From: an uncultured Collinsella sp.
GTDB lineage: Bacteria; Actinomycetota; Coriobacteriia; Coriobacteriales; Coriobacteriaceae
Direction of reading: 5' to 3'
Assembly: GCA_902475445.1 (NCBI GenBank)
Contig: CABRZN010000016.1
Coordinates: 1-22,571, forward strand
Length of the DNA stretch: 22,571 bases
Under the pieces are notes generated by a model. It worked only from the letters and a program-made list of their open reading frames with translations. It did no database searches and was not told where the DNA came from. The position numbers and the translations under genes were made by a program. Shown one piece after another: positions 1-7,163 of the stretch (position 1 is the first letter of the stretch; each line of letters begins with the position of its first letter).

Positions 1-29
1 ACCTTCATTACTCCAACGACGAATTCTAG
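1..29 (+). CDS. Possible 3' end of an upstream gene (partial)
   Basis: Reading frame 3 from the left edge gives LHYSNDEF followed by TAG at 27-29, directly before two strong palindromes. This is the arrangement expected for the tail of a rightward gene and its terminator. Only eight codons are visible, so neither the existence nor the identity of the gene can be established; it could be chance. Confidence 0.25.
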
Positions 30-36
30 GCGGTGT

Positions 37-79
37 CCCCTCCCTTTCAAGAAAGGGAGGGGGCGGGGCATGCCCCGCC
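37..79. terminator. Tandem palindromes, probable terminator
   Basis: Two palindromes are packed side by side: a 12-bp inverted repeat (37-48 with 51-62, built on CCCCTCCCTTTC) and an 18-bp perfect palindrome GGCGGGGCATGCCCCGCC (62-79). They lie between the putative end of a rightward gene and the end of leftward tex. There is no good T-run on the plus side, so a factor-independent terminator is plausible but not certain. Confidence 0.45.
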
Positions 80-190
80 TCTTACACCACATCTCTGCGC
101 GCTACCTCTGAGGGGCATACGGAACGGCGGAAATTGCAGAATACTCGCGATTTTGCACGCTGCTACAGGGGGTACCCTTGCTTTGGCGGT

Positions 191-2338
191 TTACTTCCCC
201 TGCACCATGGTGAGGGAGATCTTTTTGCGGTCGCGGTCGACCTTTTCGACCCATACCTTGACCGTATCGCCGACGCGTACCACGTCGCTCGGGTGCTTGA
301 CGAAGTGGTTGGCCAGCTTGGAGATGTGCACGAGGCCGTCCTGGTGCACGCCCACGTCGACGAAGGCGCCAAAGTCGACGACGTTGCGCACCGTGCCCTT
401 GAGTTCCATGCCGGGCTCCAGGTCGTCGATGGAAAGCGCCGAGCGGCTAAAGACTACTTCGGGCGCATCGTCGCGCGGGTCGCGGCCGGGCTTCTTGAGC
501 TCGTTGACGATGTCGATGAGCGTGAGGGTGCCGCAGTCCAGGTCGCTTGCCAGCGCCGAGATGCTGCCCAGGCGGCGCTCGATATCGGGCACGCCGCCGC
601 GGCTGAGCTCGCTTGCCGCAACGCCGGCGCGCTCCAGGACGGCCGTGGCCACCTCGTAGCTTTCGGGGTGGACGCTTGTCGCGTCGAGCGGGTTCTTGCC
701 GCCGCTGATGCGCAGGAAACCTGCGGCGTTGAGGTACGCCTTGGGTCCCAGCTTGGGGACCTTCTTGAGCTGGCGGCGATCGGTAAAGGCGCCGTTTTCC
801 TCGCGGTAGGCCACGATGTTTTTGGCTACGCTCGGCGTAATGCCCGACACGTAGCCCAGCAGGCTTGCGCTCGCGGTGTTGACGTCGACGCCCACACGGT
901 TGACGACGTCTTCCACCACGTGGCCCAGGGTGCGCGAAAGCTCGGCCTGGTCAAGGTCGTGCTGGTACTGGCCAACGCCGATGGACTGGGGCGGAATCTT
1001 GACGAGCTCTGCCAACGGATCCTGCAGGCGGCGGCCCAGGCTCATGGCGCCACGCACGGTGACGTCCAGGTCGGGATACTCCTGGCTGGCGAGCTCGGAG
1101 GCGGAGTACACCGATGCGCCGGCCTCGTTGACGATGGTGTATCGTAGCCCGGGCGCCTGCTCGGCAATGAACTCCGAGACGACTTCCTCGGTCTCACGGC
1201 TGGCGGTGCCGTTGCCGATGACGATAGTGTTGACGCCGTCCTTCTTGACGAGGCGGGCGAGTTCGCGCTTGGTGCCGGCGACGTCGTGGCGCGGCTTGGT
1301 GGGATAGACCACGCCGTGGTCGAGCAGCTTGCCGGTCTCGTCCATGACGGCGATCTTGCAGCCGGTGCGATAGCCCGGATCGAGCGCGAGCACGCGGGCG
1401 CCGCGCACGGGGCGCGCCGAGAGCAGGCCCTCGAGATTCTTGGCAAAGACGTTGATGGCCTCGGTCTGGGCGCGAACGGTGAGTTTGGCGCGGGCCTCGC
1501 GCTCCAGCGAGGGGGCCATGAGGCGCTTGTAGCCGTCGGCGATGGCGGCATCGAAGACGGGAGCAAACACGCCCTGACGGCGGGGCCAACGGCTTCCGAG
1601 GCGTGCCGTGGCGGCGGCGCCGTCGACGTTCACGCGCACGCGGAGCTTGCCCTCGCGCTCACCGCGATCGATAGCCAACACGCGGTGGTTGGGGATGCGG
1701 CGCAGCGGCTCATCAAAGTTGTAGTAGGGCTCGTAGGGAGTCTTCTCGGCGGGGTCGGTGGCCTCGACGACGATGTCGGCGGTGTTTTGCGTAAAGGCGC
1801 GCAGGTCGGCGACGTTCTCGGGGTCCTCGGCCACCGTCTCGGCCACGATGTCGGCCGCACCTGCAAGCGCCTTTTCGGGTGTGTCGAAGCCCGCCTCCTC
1901 GTTGACGTAGGCTGCGGCGGCATCGAGTGCGCTGCCCTTGGCGGATGCCTGCATGATGATCATGTTGGCGAGCGGCTCCAGGCCGGCCTCGCGAGCCTTC
2001 TGAGCGCGGGTCATGCGCTTTTTGCGGTAGGGCTTGTAGAGGTCCTCGACGCGCTGGAGCTGCGTGGCCTCGCGAATCTGCTGCTCGAGCTCGGGCGTGA
2101 GCTTGCCCTGGGCGTCGATGAGCAGGATGACATCGTCTTTGCGCTGCTCAAGATTACGCAGGTAGGACAGGCGCTCGTCGAGCGCACGCAGGGCGACGTC
2201 GTCCATGCCGCCCGTGGCTTCCTTGCGGTAGCGCGAGATAAAGGGGATGGTGTTGCCCTCGTCGATGAGCTTGACGGCCGCCTCGACATTGGCGGCCTTA
2301 AGGTTGAGCTCGCGGGCGAGCTGGGCGATAAGATCCAT
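191..2338 (-). CDS. tex: Tex family RNA-binding transcription accessory protein
   Basis: The 715-residue product has the full domain order of Tex, a cytoplasmic nucleic-acid-binding protein linked to transcription in many bacteria. The helical Tex N-terminal region covers about residues 1-190. A YqgF/RNase H-like fold (about 313-440) starts at RVLALDPGYRTGCK. Helix-hairpin-helix repeats (about 490-560) contain LGYVSGITPSVAKNIVAYRE. A C-terminal S1 domain (about 641-711) has GTVRNVVDFGAFVDVGVHQDG. The start is set at MDLIAQL because AAGGAG sits four bases upstream of that ATG; an in-frame extension of 18 residues to 2392 has no ribosome binding site and an unlikely composition. Length is normal for the family. 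It stands alone: the next minus-strand gene upstream ends in its own terminator. The family assignment is very secure; the precise cellular role in this organism is not known. Confidence 0.95.
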   Translation of the reverse strand: MDLIAQLARELNLKAANVEAAVKLIDEGNTIPFISRYRKEATGGMDDVALRALDERLSYLRNLEQRKDDVILLIDAQGKLTPELEQQIREATQLQRVEDLYKPYRKKRMTRAQKAREAGLEPLANMIIMQASAKGSALDAAAAYVNEEAGFDTPEKALAGAADIVAETVAEDPENVADLRAFTQNTADIVVEATDPAEKTPYEPYYNFDEPLRRIPNHRVLAIDRGEREGKLRVRVNVDGAAATARLGSRWPRRQGVFAPVFDAAIADGYKRLMAPSLEREARAKLTVRAQTEAINVFAKNLEGLLSARPVRGARVLALDPGYRTGCKIAVMDETGKLLDHGVVYPTKPRHDVAGTKRELARLVKKDGVNTIVIGNGTASRETEEVVSEFIAEQAPGLRYTIVNEAGASVYSASELASQEYPDLDVTVRGAMSLGRRLQDPLAELVKIPPQSIGVGQYQHDLDQAELSRTLGHVVEDVVNRVGVDVNTASASLLGYVSGITPSVAKNIVAYREENGAFTDRRQLKKVPKLGPKAYLNAAGFLRISGGKNPLDATSVHPESYEVATAVLERAGVAASELSRGGVPDIERRLGSISALASDLDCGTLTLIDIVNELKKPGRDPRDDAPEVVFSRSALSIDDLEPGMELKGTVRNVVDFGAFVDVGVHQDGLVHISKLANHFVKHPSDVVRVGDTVKVWVEKVDRDRKKISLTMVQGK

Positions 2339-2410
2339 GGGACTCCTTGCGTTTGAGGTGCGTTTGCAGCACAGGGCTACCAAGGATACCATCCGCGACT
2401 ACCCTGTAGC

Positions 2411-2445
2411 AAAAAGCCCCGCGGGCAGGAGGCTGCTCGCGGGGC
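2411..2445 (-). terminator. Rho-independent terminator of the SDR/MFS/Gfo gene set
   Basis: Read on the minus strand, GCCCCGCG (2445-2438) pairs with CGCGGGGC (2423-2416), with a short inner GCAG/CTGC stem, and is followed at once by TTTTTGCT. It lies about 70 bases downstream of the Gfo/Idh/MocA stop codon, which is the classical geometry of an intrinsic terminator. Confidence 0.85.
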
Positions 2446-2515
2446 GAAGAAGAGGGGCTTATTTGTGACGGGCCAAGGGGTTCGGCATAGGGGTTTGCCG
2501 CAGCCCGCTCGGGCT

Positions 2516-3556
2516 TTACAGCTCGACGAGGTTGCCGGTCTCGGCGGCCTCCTTGATGGCGTTAAGAAGCGTGAGCGTCTTGACGTTGTCGGCGGGGGTC
2601 ACGACGGGCTCGACCTCGCGGCGGACGACCTTTACAAAGTGCTTGAGCTGCATCTTGTGCGGCAGTGCCGGGTCGACGGCCGGGATCTCCATCTGCAGCG
2701 GCTTGTGCCAGTTGGAAGCGCCGTCGTAGGAGAACTGGTGCAGGCGGGGCAGCGACAGGGCGCCCTTGGTGCCGCCGATAAAGTAGGCGTCGGCGTCGAA
2801 GGGGCGGTACTGCGGATCCTCGCGAGCGGTGGCCTCCCAGTTCCAGGGGCTGGCGGTGGCGTCGGAGATGGTCATGCTTGCGAGCGCGCCATCGGCAAAA
2901 CGGACGTTGACCACGGCGGAGTCCTCGGTCTCAAAACCGCGGGCGGCGCTGGACTGCATGCCCTGGACGGCGACGGGCTCGCCCAGCAGGTAGCGGAGCA
3001 GGTCGACGTCGTGCACCAGGTTGACCAGGATCGGGCCGGCACCCTTCTTGCGGCGCCACTCGACGTCGAAGTACTCGTCGTTCTTATAGATCATGTAGTG
3101 GAAGCTCGACACGGTGAGCTTGCCCAGCTCGCCGGACTCGATGATCTCCTTGGCCTTGTTGACGAAGGGGTTGTGGCGACGGTGTTGACCCACGAGCACG
3201 GGCACGCCGGCGGTCTCGGCCTCAGCGGCAAAGGCCTGGGCGTCCTCGAGGTCGTTGGAGATCGGCTTTTCGACCAGCGGCACGATGTTGCGCTTGACGG
3301 CCTCGCGGGCAACGCCCAGGTGCAGGTCGTTGGGCGTGGCGATGATGACGGCCTCGGGCTTGACCTCGTCCATCATCTGGGCGGGATCGGTAAAGAACGG
3401 CACGCCGGCGGCCTCGGCCGTGGCGCGGGCGCCCTCAAAGGCGTCGGCGATGGCGACGAGCTCGGCCTCGGGCTCCTCGGTGACAAAGCGGATGTGGTTG
3501 CGGCCCATGGCGCCGGCGCCGATGACGGCAATGCGGACGGGGTTGAGCTCAGACAT
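2516..3556 (-). CDS. Gfo/Idh/MocA family NAD(P)-dependent oxidoreductase
   Basis: The 346-residue product is a cytoplasmic dehydrogenase of the Gfo/Idh/MocA type, which oxidises or reduces sugars, inositols and related polyols. The N-terminal Rossmann fold shows IAVIGAGAMGRNH (GxGxxG at about 13-18). The family EKP signature is at 96-98, its lysine being an active-site residue, and VHDVDLLRYLLGE (about 181-193) supplies the conserved active-site His. Length is typical. The ATG follows AAGGAG by five bases. It is the last gene of a leftward set with an SDR dehydrogenase and an MFS importer, so it probably handles the imported compound or its oxidation product. Inositol dehydrogenase-like activity is one possibility, but the substrate cannot be read from the sequence. 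Confidence 0.9.
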   Translation of the reverse strand: MSELNPVRIAVIGAGAMGRNHIRFVTEEPEAELVAIADAFEGARATAEAAGVPFFTDPAQMMDEVKPEAVIIATPNDLHLGVAREAVKRNIVPLVEKPISNDLEDAQAFAAEAETAGVPVLVGQHRRHNPFVNKAKEIIESGELGKLTVSSFHYMIYKNDEYFDVEWRRKKGAGPILVNLVHDVDLLRYLLGEPVAVQGMQSSAARGFETEDSAVVNVRFADGALASMTISDATASPWNWEATAREDPQYRPFDADAYFIGGTKGALSLPRLHQFSYDGASNWHKPLQMEIPAVDPALPHKMQLKHFVKVVRREVEPVVTPADNVKTLTLLNAIKEAAETGNLVEL

Positions 3557-3585
3557 TTCGACTCCTTAATAGTGGTGGCGATGGA

Positions 3586-3637
3586 ATGTGACAAAGGGAC
3601 AGTCCCTTTGTCACATCGGTAATGTCACATCGGTAAT
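3586..3637. repeat. REP-like palindrome with a 14-bp tandem repeat
   Basis: ATGTGACAAAGGGAC (3586-3600) and its exact reverse complement (3602-3616) flank a single base, giving a 31-bp near-perfect palindrome. It runs into two exact tandem copies of GTCACATCGGTAAT (3610-3623, 3624-3637). It lies between two genes of the same operon, so it is likely an extragenic repeat element that could act as an mRNA processing or stability hairpin. A diverged half-copy occurs at 13791-13806. Confidence 0.75.
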
Positions 3638-3639
3638 TG

Positions 3640-4896
3640 CTAAGCGGACTTCTTCTTGCTGTCGGAGACCATCATGTAGACGGTGAGCACGACGGCGATG
3701 GCGGCGATCACGATGGCGCCGTAGAAGGACTGCTGGTAGGCGGCGCTGCCGGCCTCGGCGTGATACAGCACGGCGGTGATGGGCTGGCTGATCCAGGTGG
3801 AAGCGGCATAACCCAAAAACATGATGCCGTAGTTGACGCCGATGTTGCTGGTACCGAAGGCACCACCGGTGAGCGGCGGGTAGATGACGAGCAGGGCGCC
3901 AAAGCTAAAGCCGAGCAGGGCGAGCGCCACGAAGAACATGCTCTGCGTAAAGCTCATCGACATGATGACGAGCGCGACGATGGTGACGACAAGGCTGATG
4001 AGCAGCGACTTGTAGGCACCGAGCTTGTCGATGATCTGGCCAAAGGACAGACGGCCGACCAGGTTGGCGCAGGTGTTGACGGAGACGACCACGCCGCCGA
4101 GGGCGACAGCCGCGGCGCTCGTGGGGTCGGCGAAGAGCTGGACGGCGGCGATGGAGGCAACCTTGCCCACGAGCAGGGTGCCCGCGGTGGCGGCAAAGGC
4201 GAAGGTGACGATGAGGACCCAGAAGCGCGGGGTCCTGACCATCTCGCCCGGGGTGAGGTCGCCGAAGGTACCGGCGTGCGCGCCGCCCTTGGGGGCCTCG
4301 AAGCCCTCGGGCAACCAACCGGCCTCGGGGGCCTTCAGGAACAGGGCGGAGGCGGCGATCGTCACAAAGAAGATGACGCCGAGTGCCTTAAGGGCGCCAA
4401 AGATGCCCAGGCTCGGAATGAGCAGCGAGGCGAGCACCGGGGACAACACGGCGGGGCCGGCGGTCGAAGCGGCCAGGGTGATGCCGGAGGCGAGACCTTT
4501 CTTGTCGATGAACCACTTTTGGCCGGTGGTGAGCGCCGGGTTGTAGCCCAGGCCGTTGCCGATGGCGGCGACGAGCGAGAACCACAGGTAGAACTGCCAC
4601 GGCTCGGTGACGGTGCCGGACATGAACCAGCCCACGCCGTAGCACACGGCGGCGGCGATCACGACGTTGCGCGGGCCGATCTTATCGGAGATGCGGCCGG
4701 CGAAGATGCCCGTCACGGCCATGATGGTCTGGAAGACCGGGAAAGCCCAGGTAAGAGCGCTGGACCACTCGGGATAGACGGCGAGCAGGTTCTTGCTCAC
4801 AACGGAATACAGCGCGATGGAGCTGATGAAGAACATGGTGACGCACGCGGCGGAAAGCACGACGGCGCGACCCTTGTTGGAGTTGGTGGAAGCCAT
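3640..4896 (-). CDS. MFS transporter, oxalate/formate antiporter (OFA)-like
   Basis: The 418-residue product is a polytopic membrane protein with about twelve hydrophobic segments in two halves split by a hydrophilic loop (GWLPEGFEAPKGGAHAG). The loop between the second and third segments carries GRISDKIGPRNV, the major facilitator motif A. The sequence around QKWFIDKKGLASGITLAASTAGPA is characteristic of the OFA subfamily, which exchanges or imports small organic anions. The start follows AGAAAGAG. It lies between an SDR dehydrogenase gene (67 bases upstream) and a Gfo/Idh/MocA gene, so it probably imports or exchanges their substrate, likely an acidic or hydroxylated small molecule. Substrate and direction are inference. 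Confidence 0.88.
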   Translation of the reverse strand: MASTNSNKGRAVVLSAACVTMFFISSIALYSVVSKNLLAVYPEWSSALTWAFPVFQTIMAVTGIFAGRISDKIGPRNVVIAAAVCYGVGWFMSGTVTEPWQFYLWFSLVAAIGNGLGYNPALTTGQKWFIDKKGLASGITLAASTAGPAVLSPVLASLLIPSLGIFGALKALGVIFFVTIAASALFLKAPEAGWLPEGFEAPKGGAHAGTFGDLTPGEMVRTPRFWVLIVTFAFAATAGTLLVGKVASIAAVQLFADPTSAAAVALGGVVVSVNTCANLVGRLSFGQIIDKLGAYKSLLISLVVTIVALVIMSMSFTQSMFFVALALLGFSFGALLVIYPPLTGGAFGTSNIGVNYGIMFLGYAASTWISQPITAVLYHAEAGSAAYQQSFYGAIVIAAIAVVLTVYMMVSDSKKKSA

Positions 4897-4962
4897 TGGA
4901 CTCTTTCTAATCGATACGGGGGAGGAGCGGGCGTGTCCGCGGGGCCTCCCTGCCAGGTTGGT

Positions 4963-5844
4963 TTACTGGTCAGTCGGCTTGGCGACGCCGGACTCATCGG
5001 ACCAAAGCTCGACACCCTTGTTCTTGAGGTAGTTGTCGGCATAGGCGCGACGGCCGCCGGGCTTGGCGGTGAGGTCGCCCATCATGTTGGAGAAGCCGCC
5101 GTCGACCTTGATGGCGTCGCCGGTGGTAAAGTCCGAGCGCTTGGACGCCAGGAACATGACGGCGTTGGCGATATCGCTGACCTCGCCGATGCGGCGCGTG
5201 GCGATCAGGCGGCTGCGGCTCTTTTCGACCTCGGGGTCGGCGTAGAAATTGGCCGACATGGGGGTCTTGACAAAGCAGGGCTCGACGCAGTTGGAGCGCA
5301 CGCCGTAGGGGCCCCACTCGGCGGCGAGCATCTTGGACATCATGTTGACGCCCGCCTTGGTGGAGCTGTACACGCCCGAGAACGTCTCAGGGGAGTGGCT
5401 GGCAACGGTCGAGATGTGCACCAGGCGGCCCTGGCCGGCCTTGATCATCTCGCGACCAAAGCGCTGTGAGGTGATGAAGTAACCGGTGAGGTTGACGTTG
5501 AGCACCTGCTCCCAGTCGCTCAGCGGCAGGTCCTCCATAGCGGCGAAGCGCAGGATGCCGGCGGTGTTGACGAGGACGTCGACGCGGCCGAAGTTGGCGA
5601 TGGTGGCGTCGACGGCGGCCTGAACCTCGGCCTCGTCGGTGGCGTTCATCTTGTAGCCCTCGGCGTGGATGCCAAACTCTGCAGCGAGGTCGGCGGCAGC
5701 GGCCTTGACCTTTTCCTCGTCCAGGTCGAGCATGACGACGTTGGCGCCATTGCGGGCGAACTCGCGGCAGATCTCGGCGCCCATGCCGCCGAGTGCGCCA
5801 GTCACGGCGCAGACATCGCCCTCGAGCTTAAGCCAATTGCTCAT
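4963..5844 (-). CDS. SDR family oxidoreductase (classical short-chain dehydrogenase)
   Basis: The 293-residue product has the classical short-chain dehydrogenase layout: cofactor motif TGALGGMG (15-22), an Asp at the end of beta-2 (VVMLD) that favours NAD over NADP, an NTAG motif (93-96), Asn118, Ser145 and the catalytic pair Tyr159 and Lys163 in YSSTK. VDGGFSNMMG marks the usual C-terminal core. About 35 extra residues follow it (from about RRAYADNYLKNKG), longer than the common 250-residue members, and might shape the substrate pocket or the oligomer. The start follows AAGGGA by about nine bases. It is the first gene of the leftward set and faces a divergent LysR regulator. It is not recognisably a hydroxysteroid dehydrogenase; the substrate is unknown. 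Confidence 0.9.
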   Translation of the reverse strand: MSNWLKLEGDVCAVTGALGGMGAEICREFARNGANVVMLDLDEEKVKAAAADLAAEFGIHAEGYKMNATDEAEVQAAVDATIANFGRVDVLVNTAGILRFAAMEDLPLSDWEQVLNVNLTGYFITSQRFGREMIKAGQGRLVHISTVASHSPETFSGVYSSTKAGVNMMSKMLAAEWGPYGVRSNCVEPCFVKTPMSANFYADPEVEKSRSRLIATRRIGEVSDIANAVMFLASKRSDFTTGDAIKVDGGFSNMMGDLTAKPGGRRAYADNYLKNKGVELWSDESGVAKPTDQ

Positions 5845-6077
5845 AGGAACTTCCCTTCTTGTGCCTCCCGGTGGGTCGTTCCCATTAATCGACCCACGTG
5901 GTTTTCGCTGGTTATCGTATGCTTTGCATTTGCGCAGGTGAATTGCATATTTGTTAGAATGGCGTTAACCGTAGGTTTACACTATGTGATGCAGTTTATT
6001 CTCAATTGAGCGTGTGACCTGCGAAAACGACCCCCTGTGGCACCATGTGGCCACGGGCGCTAAAACGGGAGATTGAC
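5845..6077. promoter_or_regulatory. Divergent promoter region with LysR-type dyad
   Basis: This 233-base intergenic stretch separates the leftward SDR gene and the rightward lysR gene. It contains a dyad, GTTAACC (5964-5970) GTA GGTTTAC (5974-5980), with one mismatch, of the size and AT content expected for a LysR-type binding box. TAGAAT at 5955-5960 could serve as a -10 element toward lysR. The dyad is seen; its role as operator is inferred from the divergent layout typical of LysR regulators. Confidence 0.5.
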
Positions 6078-6956
6078 GTGTACGATCGACGACTTGAGGC
6101 CATATCGGCCGCCGCGGAGCTGGGAAGCTTCTCGCGTGCGGCGGCAAAATTGCGCGTGTCGACCCCGGCGCTCGTCAAGCAGGTGTCGGGATTTGAGGCG
6201 GAGTTTGGCATCACGCTGTTCGAACGCTCGCACTCGGGCGTCAAGGTGACGCCGGCGGGTGCTCTGCTGGTGGACGATGCGCGTTCAATCATGCGGCAGT
6301 CCGAGGACGCGCTGCGCCGCGCCCGACGCGCGGCGGGTGACGGCGGTGCCGTGCGCCTGGGCGTGTCGATGATGTGTCCGGGGCGCCAAACGCTGTCGAT
6401 GTGGACGGGCATCCACGATCTGGAGCCGTCGCTGCGATTTGAGATTGTGCCGGTAAGCGACCTCTACGACGAGCGCGAGACAGTCATGCGTAGCCTGGGC
6501 CGCGAGGTCGATGTGGTGCAGTCGAGTTTTTCTACCCCACGCTGGGGTGATGCCTGCCAAAAGCTCCGCATTGTCAACGTGCCGTTTTATATCGACCTGC
6601 CGCGCACGAGCCCGCTGGCGCGCAAGAATCGCATTTCGGTTGCCGACTTGGAGGGCATGCGTCTACGCGTACTGCGCCACGGCAACGACGCCATGGACAG
6701 CCTGCGCATCGACCTTTTGGCCGACGGCGGCGTGGACGTGATCGACGTGGATAGCTTTGACTTTGCGCTCTTTAACGAGGCAGAGGAAAAGGGTGACGCG
6801 GTACTCACCTGCGGAGCGTGGTCAGGGGTGCACCCTGCCTTTGTGGGCGTACCGTTCCTGTGCGGTCGCGAGGTGCCGGTCTACCTGCACTACCCGCTCG
6901 AGCCCACCTTACAAGTGCAAAAATTCGTCAACGCCATGGCCCAACTCCTCAAGTAG
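6078..6956 (+). CDS. LysR family transcriptional regulator
   Basis: The 292-residue product is a cytoplasmic DNA-binding regulator. The N-terminal winged helix-turn-helix (about 1-60) reads LEAISAAAELGSFSRAAAKLRVSTPALVKQVSGFE, then ITLFERSHSGVKVTPAG, as in LysR proteins. The remainder is the periplasmic-binding-protein-like effector domain, beginning near VRLGVSMMCPG. The start chosen is GTG at 6078, six bases after GGGAG; an in-frame ATG at 6045 would add eleven residues but has no ribosome binding site. It is divergent from the SDR/MFS/Gfo set, so it probably controls those genes in response to their substrate. The effector is not predictable. Confidence 0.9.
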   Translation: MYDRRLEAISAAAELGSFSRAAAKLRVSTPALVKQVSGFEAEFGITLFERSHSGVKVTPAGALLVDDARSIMRQSEDALRRARRAAGDGGAVRLGVSMMCPGRQTLSMWTGIHDLEPSLRFEIVPVSDLYDERETVMRSLGREVDVVQSSFSTPRWGDACQKLRIVNVPFYIDLPRTSPLARKNRISVADLEGMRLRVLRHGNDAMDSLRIDLLADGGVDVIDVDSFDFALFNEAEEKGDAVLTCGAWSGVHPAFVGVPFLCGREVPVYLHYPLEPTLQVQKFVNAMAQLLK

Positions 6957-6968
6957 CTTACACAAAAC

Positions 6969-7016
6969 GAGGCCCTGGCCAAACGGCCAGGGCCTCACTA
7001 ACTTTTATTCCGTTTT
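6969..7016 (+). terminator. Intrinsic terminator after lysR
   Basis: A perfect 12-bp stem GAGGCCCTGGCC (6969-6980) and GGCCAGGGCCTC (6985-6996) with an AAAC loop lies 12 bases after the lysR stop and is followed by a T-rich stretch (ACTAACTTTTATTCCGTTTT). Confidence 0.9.
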
Positions 7017-7039
7017 AAATGACGGGCTAATCGCGTACA

Positions 7040-7149
7040 GGAGGGTGCCCCGGGGACGGGCGGGGTATTTCCTCCGCGCGCAGTTTCGCAGCGCAGCGAG
7101 AATGTTTGAGCACGGAGGAAATACCCCGCCCGTCCCCGGGGCACCCTCC
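7040..7149. repeat. Long perfect 37-bp inverted repeat between convergent genes
   Basis: The 37-base arm 7040-7076 (starting GGAGGGTGCCCCGGGGACGG) is exactly reverse-complementary to 7113-7149, with a 36-base spacer (7077-7112). It sits between the terminator of rightward lysR and the end of the leftward ABC exporter operon. No coding frame and no T-run adjoin the arms. It could be a large extragenic repeat, a MITE-like remnant or a very stable transcript end for the ABC operon. Confidence 0.9.
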
Positions 7150-7163
7150 GTCAGTAATCGGTC

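Noticed and set aside
135..157. Imperfect palindrome TGCAGAAT...ATTTTGCA downstream of tex
   Set aside because: One mismatch in 8-base arms and no neighbouring gene start to regulate; too weak to call.
134..1147. Long open frame antisense to tex
   Set aside because: It mirrors the codon pattern of a certain gene in GC-rich DNA, has no binding site, and its product is low-complexity Val/Ala/Gly/Asp.
3637..5469. 610-codon rightward frame across the MFS and SDR genes
   Set aside because: Antisense to two well-supported genes; the product is Gly/Asp/His-rich and has no recognisable domain.
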